From: Photobacterium proteolyticum
Lineage (GTDB): Bacteria; Pseudomonadota; Gammaproteobacteria; Enterobacterales; Vibrionaceae
Direction of reading: 5' to 3'
NCBI RefSeq assembly: GCF_001939735.1
Contig: NZ_MJIL01000087.1
Span: 1 to 64,000 of the forward strand
Length of the DNA stretch: 64,000 bases
Shown: piece by piece, positions 34,919 to 43,928 of the stretch
Position numbering within the stretch: position 1 is the stretch's first letter
How the letters are laid out: each line of letters starts with the position of its first letter
Notes under the pieces: model-generated
The model's input: the letters and a program-made list of their open reading frames with translations, nothing else
Databases searched by the model: none
What the model was told of the DNA's origin: nothing
Position numbers and translations under genes: made by a program

Positions 34919-36877
34919 TCATTCGCCTCTGAACTGTCCGACAATGCCTTGCAAAGTCATCGATAACTCAGATAACTCCTTACTCGATTCTACTGTTCTT
35001 GCCGCTTCAACTGCACTTTGTTCAGAGATCTTGTTGACATTAACAACATTTTTGTTGATTTCTTCAGTTGTTACACTTTGTTCTTCTGAAGCATTCGCGC
35101 TTTGAGTATTCATATCATTAATTTTGGCTATTGCCTCTGTGATCACATTAAACGCATCACCAGACTTACCTGCATCAACCACGCTGGCCTTCACAAAATC
35201 GCTGCTCTTTTCCATACTTGCCACCACATCATGCGTTCCTTGCTGCAGGCGCTCAATAAGTTCCTGGATCTCAGTCGTCGAATCTTGAGTTCGCTTGGCC
35301 AACCCGCGTACCTCATCAGCAACAACAGCAAATCCCCTCCCTTGCTCTCCCGCCCGAGCGGCCTCAATTGCTGCATTGAGGGCCAACAAGTTAGTTTGAT
35401 CGGCGATACCACGGATGACATCGAGGATCCCGCCAATATTATCGGCTTCCTGTGCCAGCTCACCTAACCGGCTCGAAGTAAGACTTATTTCATCATCAAG
35501 CTTACTAATACTTTCAATTGTACCTTGTACAATCTCAATACCTGTTTGCGCCTCACTATGAGCATCATTGGCAAACTGCGCGGCCTTAACAGCATTCTGT
35601 GCGACTTCCTGTACAGAGATAGACATCTGGTTCATGGCAACAGCTACCTGATCCGTCATATGCTGCTGCTCTTGCGCTCCTCTACTGGTATTAGTGGTTA
35701 TTGTAGTTAGATGCTCGGATGCATCCCCCAAACGCTTGCTAGCATCCGTTATATTACCAATAATCCCTTTAAGACTATCGGCTGTTGTCTGTATTGCGGA
35801 TAGCAAAATACCAACTTCATTTTTACCTCCGCGCTTAACCCGAATAGTTAAGTCTCCCTTTGCCAATTGATTTGCCGCATCAACAGCCTCACCAATCGGG
35901 CGGGAAATACTATTAGAAATTACAATTCCACACCCAAATGACATAACAACAGTGATCAGTCCACCAGCAATAATAACCAAGGTTGCCAATGAAGAAGCAT
36001 CTTCAGATGAAGCTTTGCGCTTACTCATTAGATCTGCTTCAATACGAACAACGGTAGCAACCTTTTCACGTAGGCCATCCATATAAGTTTTTCCCTGCTT
36101 CTGGGAAACAACATTATACAAGTCGTCGATCAGCTTAAACTGATTGACATTACGAACAAGAGCAATGGCTGCTTCAGCATAGTTATTCACCCACTCATTC
36201 ACATTTCTGGACAACATAGTGTGTTTTATCGGAGGCAATAACCTAGCCAGATCCCGGCGTCCAGTATTGTAGGGCTCAAGAAACTCTTCCTTTCTGTTAA
36301 GCATGAAACCGCGCAGGCCTGTCTCCATATTGATCACTGCAGCAAGGATTTCATCACCTGTATATCCGAAATCACCATTAGCAATTTCTGCCCTCAATCC
36401 ATCCATTTTTTGCTTGCCGATCCCGGAGGCAATTAAATCCTGTAGCTGGCGGTGATATTTCTCACCCTCCCGAATGTTTTCTCGAAGAGCAATAATTCCG
36501 TCAGCATATGCTTGCCAAGCTTTGGCATCTTTCGCTATAGCAGCAAAACGCTCTTGCTGAGATGGATTGTCACTGGTGAGCTCTACAACCGTTTTTAGGT
36601 GGTTTAAGAATTTGTTTTTGCCGGCTATATAGGGCTCCAGGTAATCATCCTGACCACCGATAGAAAAACCCCGCAGTCCTGTTTCCTGATCAACCATCGC
36701 ATTGACCAAGCCATTACTATGCTCAATCACACGGTAAGTATGTTCCACCATCTTAGAGGTCGAGCTCATCGTCTGGATAGAATTCCAAACAATTGAAAAA
36801 AGTACCAATAAGACGATGATGGTGGCGCAGTTACCAAGAAGCAACTTATTCCGAATTGACATATTTGATAAATTCAT
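34919..36877 (-). CDS. Methyl-accepting chemotaxis protein with CHASE3-type sensor
   Basis: 652 residues. Membrane helix 1 is at about 14-35, and the periplasmic sensor at about 36-300 carries the CHASE3 hallmark ETGLRGF twice (about residues 61 and 186), one in each helical half. Membrane helix 2 is at about 303-325, then a HAMP linker (to about 380), then the coiled-coil signalling domain. That domain has the conserved hairpin tip [20 protein letters not shown] and [15 protein letters not shown], which binds CheA and CheW. No C-terminal NWETF pentapeptide tether is present. The ligand is unknown. It stands alone, convergent with the bacterioferritin operon. Confidence 0.94.
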   Translation of the reverse strand: MNLSNMSIRNKLLLGNCATIIVLLVLFSIVWNSIQTMSSTSKMVEHTYRVIEHSNGLVNAMVDQETGLRGFSIGGQDDYLEPYIAGKNKFLNHLKTVVELTSDNPSQQERFAAIAKDAKAWQAYADGIIALRENIREGEKYHRQLQDLIASGIGKQKMDGLRAEIANGDFGYTGDEILAAVINMETGLRGFMLNRKEEFLEPYNTGRRDLARLLPPIKHTMLSRNVNEWVNNYAEAAIALVRNVNQFKLIDDLYNVVSQKQGKTYMDGLREKVATVVRIEADLMSKRKASSEDASSLATLVIIAGGLITVVMSFGCGIVISNSISRPIGEAVDAANQLAKGDLTIRVKRGGKNEVGILLSAIQTTADSLKGIIGNITDASKRLGDASEHLTTITTNTSRGAQEQQHMTDQVAVAMNQMSISVQEVAQNAVKAAQFANDAHSEAQTGIEIVQGTIESISKLDDEISLTSSRLGELAQEADNIGGILDVIRGIADQTNLLALNAAIEAARAGEQGRGFAVVADEVRGLAKRTQDSTTEIQELIERLQQGTHDVVASMEKSSDFVKASVVDAGKSGDAFNVITEAIAKINDMNTQSANASEEQSVTTEEINKNVVNVNKISEQSAVEAARTVESSKELSELSMTLQGIVGQFRGE

Positions 36878-37888
36878 AATATTTCCTAAACCCTAATCCT
36901 TGGACTTAGCAAGCAAGCGAAAAGGTAGCCAACGTATAGTAAAGAACATAGCAGCTACCTCCTCCTTAACAAACCTAAATGAGTTAGGCTTCAAACTCAT
37001 TTTTAAGCTTGCCTGGCAGGTAAACTAAATAAACAACCAAAACACATATAATTAGTTATAGAAAAATTTTATTGTTTTACCAATGTTATTTTAATACGTA
37101 AAAACACTACTAATTAGTACGCCATAAGCCAGAATTTAATTTATATTAAATAATAAAAGGCTAGCACAACATTAGCATTAGGTTATATAGACCTTCATCA
37201 CAAATTAGCTAACCCCTCTTATAATCGCTTTTATTCCTAAAAAATATCGAAGACATCTAATACCCCCTTCCATGCCACTGCTTTAATGATTATGAAACCT
37301 TATACCCACCATTACCACCACTTCTACCAACCCAGATTAAACCTTTAAAACATCAACTTACAACAAACCAAGTTAAGAAGGAGCAAAAGAAAAGCCTAAC
37401 AGAAGCGATGAGATGATAATATCACCGTTAATTGTATAGCGATTCAGGCTGGTAATATTATCAAGTTACATGATCACCAGCACTATTGATAAGTGAGATT
37501 AATTATCTTTTAGTTTGTTTGATTAATTTAAATATCAATATATATATAAAACAATTGATAGCAATAGTTAAAATCACAGAAAGTCGCATATACAGCATTC
37601 TATTCCAAAAGTTGCAAATTCAGCCTTAATAAACCTACCATCACAGGTTTCAGCTACGTTATTTCCTATATAAAGCACATTACCGTCGGTTCTATCAGTT
37701 TTATCAACCAATAAATGACCACTAAAAATTATAAGAACACAATTCTTGCTTCAAGCAGCTTGCCCTATAAGTATGCAAAAACTATCCTCAACTTAGGGAT
37801 ATATGCCATCCGGTGATTTTCGTTGAAAAAGTTCTTCCGGCGAAAGAAGAGCTTACTATCGTACTTTTCGTCAGAACAAGGGCTGGTC
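36878..37888. other. 1-kb AT-rich intergenic region
   Basis: No gene, RNA or mobile element is recognised. It holds the chemoreceptor promoter on the left and the antiporter promoter on the right. Several imperfect AT-rich inverted repeats occur (for example GATAATATCACC near 37415 with GGTAATATTATC near 37450), but none is distinctive enough to name. Confidence 0.4.
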
Positions 37889-39118
37889 ATGGAACTGTTT
37901 TTTGTCCTTCTCATCCTGCTGGTCACCACTCGTATATTTGGCGAAATCGCCGAGCAACTTGGCCAGCCGAGCCTCGTCGGCGAACTTATCGCCGGCATAA
38001 CGCTTGGTGCCTTGGCTGCACAGTTCCAAACAGAGCTCTTCCCCCAGCTCGACGAACTTGGCAGCAGCCCTGTTTTTAATACGATCACCGATCTGGGCAT
38101 GTTTTTTATCATGCTTCTAGCCGGCATTGAGCTGCAACCCAGCCGACTCATTGAATACTCAAAGGATGCTCTAGCCGTTGCGGTGAGTGGCATGATACTG
38201 CCAATGGCCCTCGGTATCGGGCTGGGCTGGCTGTTTCTCCCATCATCAGATGCTTTTTTTGCCCAATGTGTCTTTCTCGGCACCGCACTTACCATCACGG
38301 CGGTACCCGCTACCGTGCGCATCTTGATGGATCTGGGTAAACTCAATTCAAGATCAGGACAGATCATCGTTTCGGCAGCCGTCTTCGATGATGTCCTGAG
38401 TTTGTTGTTACTGGCCTGGCTCACGGCACTGATCAGTGCCGATCCGCAAGCCAACAGTTTCGAGCTATTACCTCTTATTGCCAAAGTCGTTGCCTTTTTT
38501 GTCATTACTTTCATTGTCGGTGTTTTCGTTTTTCCGTTCGGTGGCCGTTTTATGGGGGCAATTAAGCAACGGGAGTTTAAGTTCAGTGCTCTTCTCATCG
38601 GTGCTATGGCCTTTTCTGTACTGGCGGAACTGCTCGACCTCCACTTTATTATTGGGGCTTTTATGGCTGGGTTGTTTTTTGATCGCCGGACCATCAGTGA
38701 GTCAGCATACATTGAAGTACGATACAAAACCTCTGCCATGACCTACGGGTTTCTGGCTCCCATTTTTTTTGCATCTGTTGGTCTCCACCTCGATTTATCC
38801 GCAGTCTTCACCGTACCGCTTTTCGTCGTCAGTCTGCTGCTTGCAGCCTTTTTCGGCAAATTTATCGCCGCAGGTGCAGCGGCCCACTGGATGGGGCTTT
38901 CATGGCAGGATTCTGCTGCTGTTGGCGTGGGAATGAGCGCACGGGGTGCGGTTGAGCTGGTTATCGCCGATATTGCCCTCAAAGCCGGTTTGTTTTCTAA
39001 TCTCATCGTCAGTTCCCCCGTAGCAGAAAATATATACTCGGCCGTTGTGATCATGGCTGTAATAACGACATTAATGACACCGATACTGCTTAAATATATT
39101 TATTCACGTAATACATAA
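37889..39118 (+). CDS. CPA2-family cation/proton antiporter
   Basis: About 409 residues from the ATG at 37889; a TTG at 37823 would add 22 basic residues. About 11-13 membrane helices. Family blocks: VTTRIFGEIAEQLGQPSLVGELIAGI, MFFIMLLAGIELQP, ALTITAVPATVRILMDLG (core helix), AAVFDDVLSLLLLAW with the exchange aspartates, and GMSARGAVELVIADIAL. No TrkA-N or RCK regulatory domain follows, so it resembles simple NapA/KefB-like Na+/H+ or K+/H+ exchangers. It is monocistronic and its substrate cation cannot be read from the sequence. Confidence 0.88.
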   Translation: MELFFVLLILLVTTRIFGEIAEQLGQPSLVGELIAGITLGALAAQFQTELFPQLDELGSSPVFNTITDLGMFFIMLLAGIELQPSRLIEYSKDALAVAVSGMILPMALGIGLGWLFLPSSDAFFAQCVFLGTALTITAVPATVRILMDLGKLNSRSGQIIVSAAVFDDVLSLLLLAWLTALISADPQANSFELLPLIAKVVAFFVITFIVGVFVFPFGGRFMGAIKQREFKFSALLIGAMAFSVLAELLDLHFIIGAFMAGLFFDRRTISESAYIEVRYKTSAMTYGFLAPIFFASVGLHLDLSAVFTVPLFVVSLLLAAFFGKFIAAGAAAHWMGLSWQDSAAVGVGMSARGAVELVIADIALKAGLFSNLIVSSPVAENIYSAVVIMAVITTLMTPILLKYIYSRNT

Positions 39119-39557
39119 CCTGCACCATAAACCAACAAACCGTAAATGCTTAGTTAAATAAACCGCGAACAATTTCACAATAAGGGCTCTTAAACCTACC
39201 ATTACTTTTAAATCAGTCTATTCCATTACATACCTCCCCTAACACCCACATTGCAATAGTTAAACTAATACATAAAAGTCAGCCGAGAGATCAGACAACC
39301 TAAACAAACAGCACATTAAACAAGGCAAGAACACGAAGAGCAGATAAAAAATCACAAAAACAGCAAAACACCGAAACTTTAAAACAAATGACACATAAGA
39401 AATACTTCTCACAAACATAAAAATAAATAATGAATAGCTCGCTCTTTTTGCGACATAACGCCAATGTTTGACATTACCAGTAATGTTAATATCCCCCCGC
39501 AATTACAGTTTCTTACAAAGATTCGCATTCATTATCCATTAATAAAGAGATTTAGTT
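39119..39557. other. Intergenic region before the first POT-like gene, with duplicated promoter segment
   Basis: The last 110 bases (about 39450-39557) closely match the segment before the second copy at about 41507-41616, so promoter and leader were duplicated with the gene. Inside it ACATTAC-CA-GTAATGT (39471-39486) is a perfect palindrome and a possible operator. Confidence 0.6.
39471..39486. promoter_or_regulatory. Perfect palindrome upstream of the first POT-like gene
   Basis: ACATTACCAGTAATGT has two perfect 7-base arms around CA. The matching position in the second copy (41529-41544) reads ATATTGTCAGTAATGT, with one arm decayed. An operator that differs between the two paralogues would let them be regulated differently. 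The binder is unknown. Confidence 0.45.
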
Positions 39558-41036
39558 ATGTGGAATAGACTTAATAAGTCAATGATGGTTTGCCAAATGA
39601 TGTTTGGCCTATCATTTTACGGCGTGATGGTAATTCTGACTCGATTCTTCCTGGATGATCTCGGGTATAGTGAAGCTAATACCATGATGGTCGTCGGCGC
39701 CTTTTCTTCGATTGGTCCACTATTTGCCATCGCTGGCGGATTTATCGCTGATAAATTCCTAGGAGCATACCGCTCTCTGACTATCAGTTTCGGTGGGTTT
39801 GCAACAGGTTATACCTTACTGGTACTGGGTGCCTCGGCATCAAACGTTCAAATGAGTCTCGTCGGTATCGCACTCGCCAGCTACTCCAGGGGTCTGATGT
39901 CTCCTTCTTACCCAAGCCTATATAAACGTACCTTTGCAACAGAAGAAGATTTTGAAAATTGCTATCCGGTAAACTATTCAGTAAACAACATTGGCTCCTT
40001 CCTGGGTCAATACCTGTTCCCAATGGTTGTACTGGCTATCGGCTTCAATGGCAGCTTTATGCTATCAGCAGTTATAGCCTTCATCGCGTTTGCCACTCTG
40101 GTTATTTCTCACAAGCCTTTGGTTGGTGTCGGTGCCGAAATTGACCAAAAACCAGTTAGTCCTAAAAAGTGGGTAGCATTTGTTGGTATCTCGCTATGTA
40201 TGATCGGCCTGGTATTCTTCATGTTCTCCAACATGGATATCGGTAAGAACATTGTTTACGTCATCGGCGCGGCGGCAATTGGCTACTTTATCTCACTGAT
40301 GATCAAAGCTGATAAATCTGATGCTCTGAAGATGGGCACCATCCTTATCATTACCGTGCTAACAACAGCCTTCTTCGTCTACTATGGCCAGATAATGACT
40401 TCCATGACCATGGTAACTATCAATACTATGCGTGGTGACCTGTTTGGATTCATTCCTATTGCGCCAGAAGCATCCATGGCAATGAATCCACTATGGTGTA
40501 TCGTTGGTGGCCCGCTAATCGCGATGACTTTCTCTTCCCTTGAGAAGCGCAACATCAACTTCTCGACAGCGACAAAGGTTGGTTTCGCGTTCATCCTGAC
40601 TGCGATTGCATTCGGTATTCTGACAGCTGCAGTAATGGGCGTTGGTCCCGACGCAGTGATCCGCCCGGAAATCTTCCTGGCCGTTCACTTCTTCCAAGCA
40701 CTGGCTGAAGTGATCGTAGGTAGTATGGTTGTTGCCTTCATCTTGTCGGTCGCACCAAAGCATATAGAGAACTTCTCTGTTAGCCTGTTCTCTGTGGCCA
40801 TCGCACTAAGTGGTATTGTTGGTGCGGTATTCTCGACTTCAATTGCTCTTGAAAAAGGCCAGGAAATCACTCAGGAAATTATCCAGTCTGTTTACGGTGG
40901 CTATTTCAGCACACTGACTATTCTAGCTGCGGTTATGGTAGTGGTAGCATTGATGGCTTCTCGCATCATTCGCATCATGCTTAAGAGCAGCGAAACTGCA
41001 AATGAAGAGTTGGCGCCTGCACAAGCTGAAGGCTAA
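39558..41036 (+). CDS. POT/PTR-like MFS transporter, copy 1
   Basis: 492 residues with about 12-14 membrane helices. It resembles proton-dependent oligopeptide transporters of the major facilitator superfamily (RFFLDDLGYSEANTMMVVGAF, FIADKFLGAYRSL, NIGSFLGQYLFP). However, helix 1 lacks the E-x-x-E-R proton and substrate motif of true POT proteins; it reads MMFGLSFYGVMV instead. Substrate and coupling are therefore uncertain. GAGA lies about 9 bases before the ATG. Copy 2 starts 2059 bases to the right and is about 93% identical by eye. A clear terminator follows, so each copy is its own transcript. Confidence 0.82.
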   Translation: MWNRLNKSMMVCQMMFGLSFYGVMVILTRFFLDDLGYSEANTMMVVGAFSSIGPLFAIAGGFIADKFLGAYRSLTISFGGFATGYTLLVLGASASNVQMSLVGIALASYSRGLMSPSYPSLYKRTFATEEDFENCYPVNYSVNNIGSFLGQYLFPMVVLAIGFNGSFMLSAVIAFIAFATLVISHKPLVGVGAEIDQKPVSPKKWVAFVGISLCMIGLVFFMFSNMDIGKNIVYVIGAAAIGYFISLMIKADKSDALKMGTILIITVLTTAFFVYYGQIMTSMTMVTINTMRGDLFGFIPIAPEASMAMNPLWCIVGGPLIAMTFSSLEKRNINFSTATKVGFAFILTAIAFGILTAAVMGVGPDAVIRPEIFLAVHFFQALAEVIVGSMVVAFILSVAPKHIENFSVSLFSVAIALSGIVGAVFSTSIALEKGQEITQEIIQSVYGGYFSTLTILAAVMVVVALMASRIIRIMLKSSETANEELAPAQAEG

Positions 41037-41078
41037 ATTCTCAAGCTCAGCTTCTATCTAAAATGAGTTGCTTGCTCC

Positions 41079-41107
41079 AAAAGGCTTCCCTATGGAAGCC
41101 TTTTTAT
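41079..41107 (+). terminator. Intrinsic terminator after POT-like copy 1
   Basis: AAAAGGCTTCC at 41079-41089 pairs with GGAAGCCTTTT at 41094-41104, running into T. Confidence 0.9.
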
Positions 41108-41616
41108 AAAAGAAAAGACAACATTAATGAAACTAATAAAACTTAAATATATTGATATTCTAAGTAAATAATCAGCCCATAAACTAACAAGCACCAAATA
41201 CTCATTTAAAAAAGCAAACAGTTATTATCACAATAAGGGATTGTTAAACTTATAGTTGTTTATGCTAATTGCCTACCCATTTAGCATAAATTCTGAAACG
41301 CCTGTAATTTTGAATAGCTAAACTAATAGCAGAAAATCGATTACCTCATCAGACCACTTGATTTTTACAGCATAATTAATGCTTAAAATCCGTTCAAACA
41401 GGCTAAAAGTCGATATTTGAGCTAGATCAAAAAACTTCACACAAAAACCATCATAAGAAATACTATATTAATCCATTATAATAAATAATGTATATCTCGC
41501 AGGTTTTGAGACATAACGCCAATGTTTGATATTGTCAGTAATGTTAATATCCCTCCCGCAATTACAATTTCTTACAAAGATTCCCTTTAATTATCCATTA
41601 ATAAAGAGATTTAGTT
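41108..41616. other. Intergenic region between the two POT-like copies
   Basis: About 500 AT-rich bases. The final 110 bases are a diverged copy of the promoter and leader of copy 1. An FNR-like palindrome lies at 41417. No other gene is seen. Confidence 0.5.
41417..41430. promoter_or_regulatory. FNR-like site upstream of POT-like copy 2
   Basis: TTGAGCTAGATCAA matches the FNR consensus TTGAT-N4-ATCAA at 9 of 10 defined positions. It lies about 190 bases before the copy-2 start codon. The equivalent position before copy 1 has no such site. Single matches of this kind can arise by chance in AT-rich DNA. Confidence 0.4.
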
Positions 41617-43095
41617 ATGTGGAATAGACTTAATAAGTCAATGATGGTTTGCCAAATGATGTTTGGTCTATCATTTTACGGCGTGATGGTAATTTTGACC
41701 CGATTCTTCTTAGAAGATCTCGGGTATAGTGAAGCTGATACCATGATGGTAGTAGGTGCCTTCTCTTCGATTGGTCCTCTATTTGCCATTGCAGGCGGAT
41801 TCATCGCCGACAGATTCCTTGGCGCATACCGCTCCCTAACTATCAGTTACGGCGGCTTTGCTACAGGTTATACCCTGCTGGTACTGGGTGCTTCTGCATC
41901 AAATGTTCCTATGAGCCTTGTCGGCATCGCGCTGGCCAGTTACTCCCGTGGCCTGATGTCTCCTTCCTACCCAAGCCTTTATAAGCGTACCTTTGCAACA
42001 GAAGAAGATTTTGAAAATGGCTATCCGGTAAACTACTCGGTAAACAACATTGGTGCCTTCCTGGGTCAGTACCTGTTCCCAATGTTTGTTCTTGCTATCG
42101 GCTTCAACGGAAGCTTTTCGCTGTCAGCGGCAATGGCCTTCATCGCATTTGCCATTCTGGTTGTTTCTCACAAGCCTTTGGTCGGTGTCGGCGCCGAGAT
42201 TGACCAAAAACCAGTCAGCCCCAAAAACTGGGCCGCATTCATCGGTATCTCGCTATGTATGATTGGCTTGGTATTCTTCATGTTCTCAAACATGGATATC
42301 GGTAAGAACATTGTTTATGTAATCGGTGCGGCGGCAATCGGCTACTTTATCTCACTGATGATCAAAGCTGATAAATCTGATGCGCTAAAGATGGGTACAA
42401 TCCTTATCATTACCGTACTGACAACAGCCTTCTTCGTTTACTACGGTCAGATGATGACTTCCATGACCATGGTAACTATCAACACTATGCGTGGTGACCT
42501 ATTCGGATTCATTCCAATTGCACCAGAAGCATCAATGGCAATGAACCCACTATGGTGTATCGTTGGTGGCCCGCTAATCGCAATGACTTTCTCTTCACTT
42601 GAGAAGCGCAACATCAACTTCTCGACAGCGACAAAGGTTGGTTTCGCGTTCATCCTGACTGCGATTGCATTCGGTATCCTGACAGCAGCGGTAATGAGCG
42701 TCGGTGAAGATGTGGTTATTCGCCCAGAAGTCTTCCTGGCTATCCACTTCTTCCAGGCACTGGCTGAAGTTATCGTAGGTAGTATGGTTGTTGCCTTTAT
42801 CCTGTCGGTTGCACCGAAGCACATCGAGAACTTCTCTGTAAGCCTGTTCTCTGTCGCCATCGCACTAAGCGGCATTGTCGGCGCGGTATTCTCTACCTCG
42901 ATTGCCCTTGAGAAAGGCCAGGAAATCACCCAGGAAATCGTCCAGTCTGTTTACGGTGGCTACTTCAGCACACTAACCATGCTGGCTGTGGTTATGGTAG
43001 TTGTGGCACTGATGGCATCTCGCATCATTCGCATCATGCTTAAGAGCAGCGAAGCCGCAAAAGAAAGCATGGCTTCTGCACAAGCTGAAAGCTAA
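41617..43095 (+). CDS. POT/PTR-like MFS transporter, copy 2
   Basis: 492 residues, colinear with copy 1. Changes are scattered, mostly conservative, and cluster in the loop around residues 355-375 (MSVGEDVVIRPEVF instead of MGVGPDAVIRPEIF) and at the C-terminal tail. Both copies keep open frames and identical start contexts, so both are probably functional. Like copy 1 it lacks the E-x-x-E-R motif of classic peptide symporters. The duplication included the promoter segment, but the upstream palindrome is decayed here and an FNR-like site lies further up, so expression may differ. Confidence 0.82.
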   Translation: MWNRLNKSMMVCQMMFGLSFYGVMVILTRFFLEDLGYSEADTMMVVGAFSSIGPLFAIAGGFIADRFLGAYRSLTISYGGFATGYTLLVLGASASNVPMSLVGIALASYSRGLMSPSYPSLYKRTFATEEDFENGYPVNYSVNNIGAFLGQYLFPMFVLAIGFNGSFSLSAAMAFIAFAILVVSHKPLVGVGAEIDQKPVSPKNWAAFIGISLCMIGLVFFMFSNMDIGKNIVYVIGAAAIGYFISLMIKADKSDALKMGTILIITVLTTAFFVYYGQMMTSMTMVTINTMRGDLFGFIPIAPEASMAMNPLWCIVGGPLIAMTFSSLEKRNINFSTATKVGFAFILTAIAFGILTAAVMSVGEDVVIRPEVFLAIHFFQALAEVIVGSMVVAFILSVAPKHIENFSVSLFSVAIALSGIVGAVFSTSIALEKGQEITQEIVQSVYGGYFSTLTMLAVVMVVVALMASRIIRIMLKSSEAAKESMASAQAES

Positions 43096-43130
43096 GTTCA
43101 GTTTGCTAGCTTGAATTGAGCACTCCTCTA

Positions 43131-43160
43131 ATAAGGCTTCCGTACGGAGGCCTTTTTTCT
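43131..43160 (+). terminator. Intrinsic terminator after POT-like copy 2
   Basis: AAGGCTTCCGT pairs with ACGGAGGCCTT (one G-T pair) at 43133-43154, followed by TTTTCTATTT. Confidence 0.9.
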
Positions 43161-43414
43161 ATTTAGTCACTGCATTAATGACTGCCGCCTGATTTCACCC
43201 TGCCTCTTTCATATATCTCGCCTGTAGTGTTGTAACCGGCCTTTAACCGACCTCCCCCATGTTCTATGACAGCAAAAATATGCCTAACAATGCACATTTA
43301 ATCCACAATATGGTCTGACATCATACAAATGGGAAAAATATCTCCAAAACATTAATTTGCCTATTGAATGTCATGTAACAAAACATTACATTTCACGCCC
43401 TTATTAATAAATAT

Positions 43415-43433
43415 AATAACTATTATCATTAGC
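43415..43433. promoter_or_regulatory. Fur-box-like site upstream of the di-haem peroxidase gene
   Basis: Read on the minus strand, GCTAATGATAATAGTTATT matches the 19-base Fur consensus at 15 positions, including an uninterrupted TAATGATAAT. It ends 15 bases before the ATG at 43449, close enough to block transcription when Fur-Fe is bound. Confidence 0.65.
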
Positions 43434-43448
43434 ATTCAAAGGAAAGGC

Positions 43449-43928
43449 ATGCCCAACACTACTCCATTTACACGTCGAGCACTATCAAGCGCCGTACTCT
43501 TAGGTACACTTTCTCTGCTTAACGGCTGCCTGGATCATGACTCAACGTCAACACCAGCCCAGAAACCATCGACAACTCCAACTCCAACTCCAACTCCAAC
43601 TCCAACTCCAACTCCAGCGCCTGTCACGCCGCCTGCTACAACGGCAAAAGCCTTTACTTTCTCAGCCAAAGTCACCCATGACGAGGCCGCAGGCAGCACC
43701 TATACGCTCTCACAGCCTAGTTCCAAGTTGACAATTACCGGCACCGTAGATAATGACGGCCGAATTGACGCCACTATACCGGCAGGTACCGAGCTTGATC
43801 AGCCTTTGCAAGTCAGTGTTACATTATCTCTTGATACATTTAAGTATCTGAGTGAAAACCCTAGAAACAATTGCCAGCAACCAAAAGGCTTCACGCCTTG
43901 CCAAAACAAGCCTGCAATACAAAGCTGA
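43449..43928 (+). CDS. Lipoprotein N-terminal part of a frameshifted di-haem peroxidase
   Basis: About 159 residues. A lipoprotein signal peptide ends in LLNGC with Cys27 as the lipid anchor. A Thr-Pro repeat linker follows (about 42-58), then a beta-rich segment (FTFSAKVTHDEAAG). AAAGGA lies 4 bases before the ATG. The frame stops at 43928, while the frame that continues into the haem domains is open from 43852, a +1 shift. The overlap falls in the GAAAACCC stretch at about 43854-43861. Either a single-base indel has split one gene, or the assembly has an error there. Without the downstream part this is only an anchor and linker. Confidence 0.7.
   Translation: MPNTTPFTRRALSSAVLLGTLSLLNGCLDHDSTSTPAQKPSTTPTPTPTPTPTPTPAPVTPPATTAKAFTFSAKVTHDEAAGSTYTLSQPSSKLTITGTVDNDGRIDATIPAGTELDQPLQVSVTLSLDTFKYLSENPRNNCQQPKGFTPCQNKPAIQS
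43574..43615 (+). repeat. Hexanucleotide repeat AACTCC x7
   Basis: Seven perfect tandem AACTCC units encode the Thr-Pro linker of the lipoprotein. Slippage would change linker length in two-residue steps without breaking the frame. Confidence 0.95.

Noticed and set aside
37740-37888. TTG start at 37823 for the antiporter
   Set aside because: It would add 22 basic residues before the first membrane helix; the ATG at 37889 matches the usual family start.
39260-39502. 80-codon hydrophobic minus-strand frame before the POT-like genes
   Set aside because: It overlaps the duplicated promoter segment, is low in complexity, and has no counterpart before copy 2.
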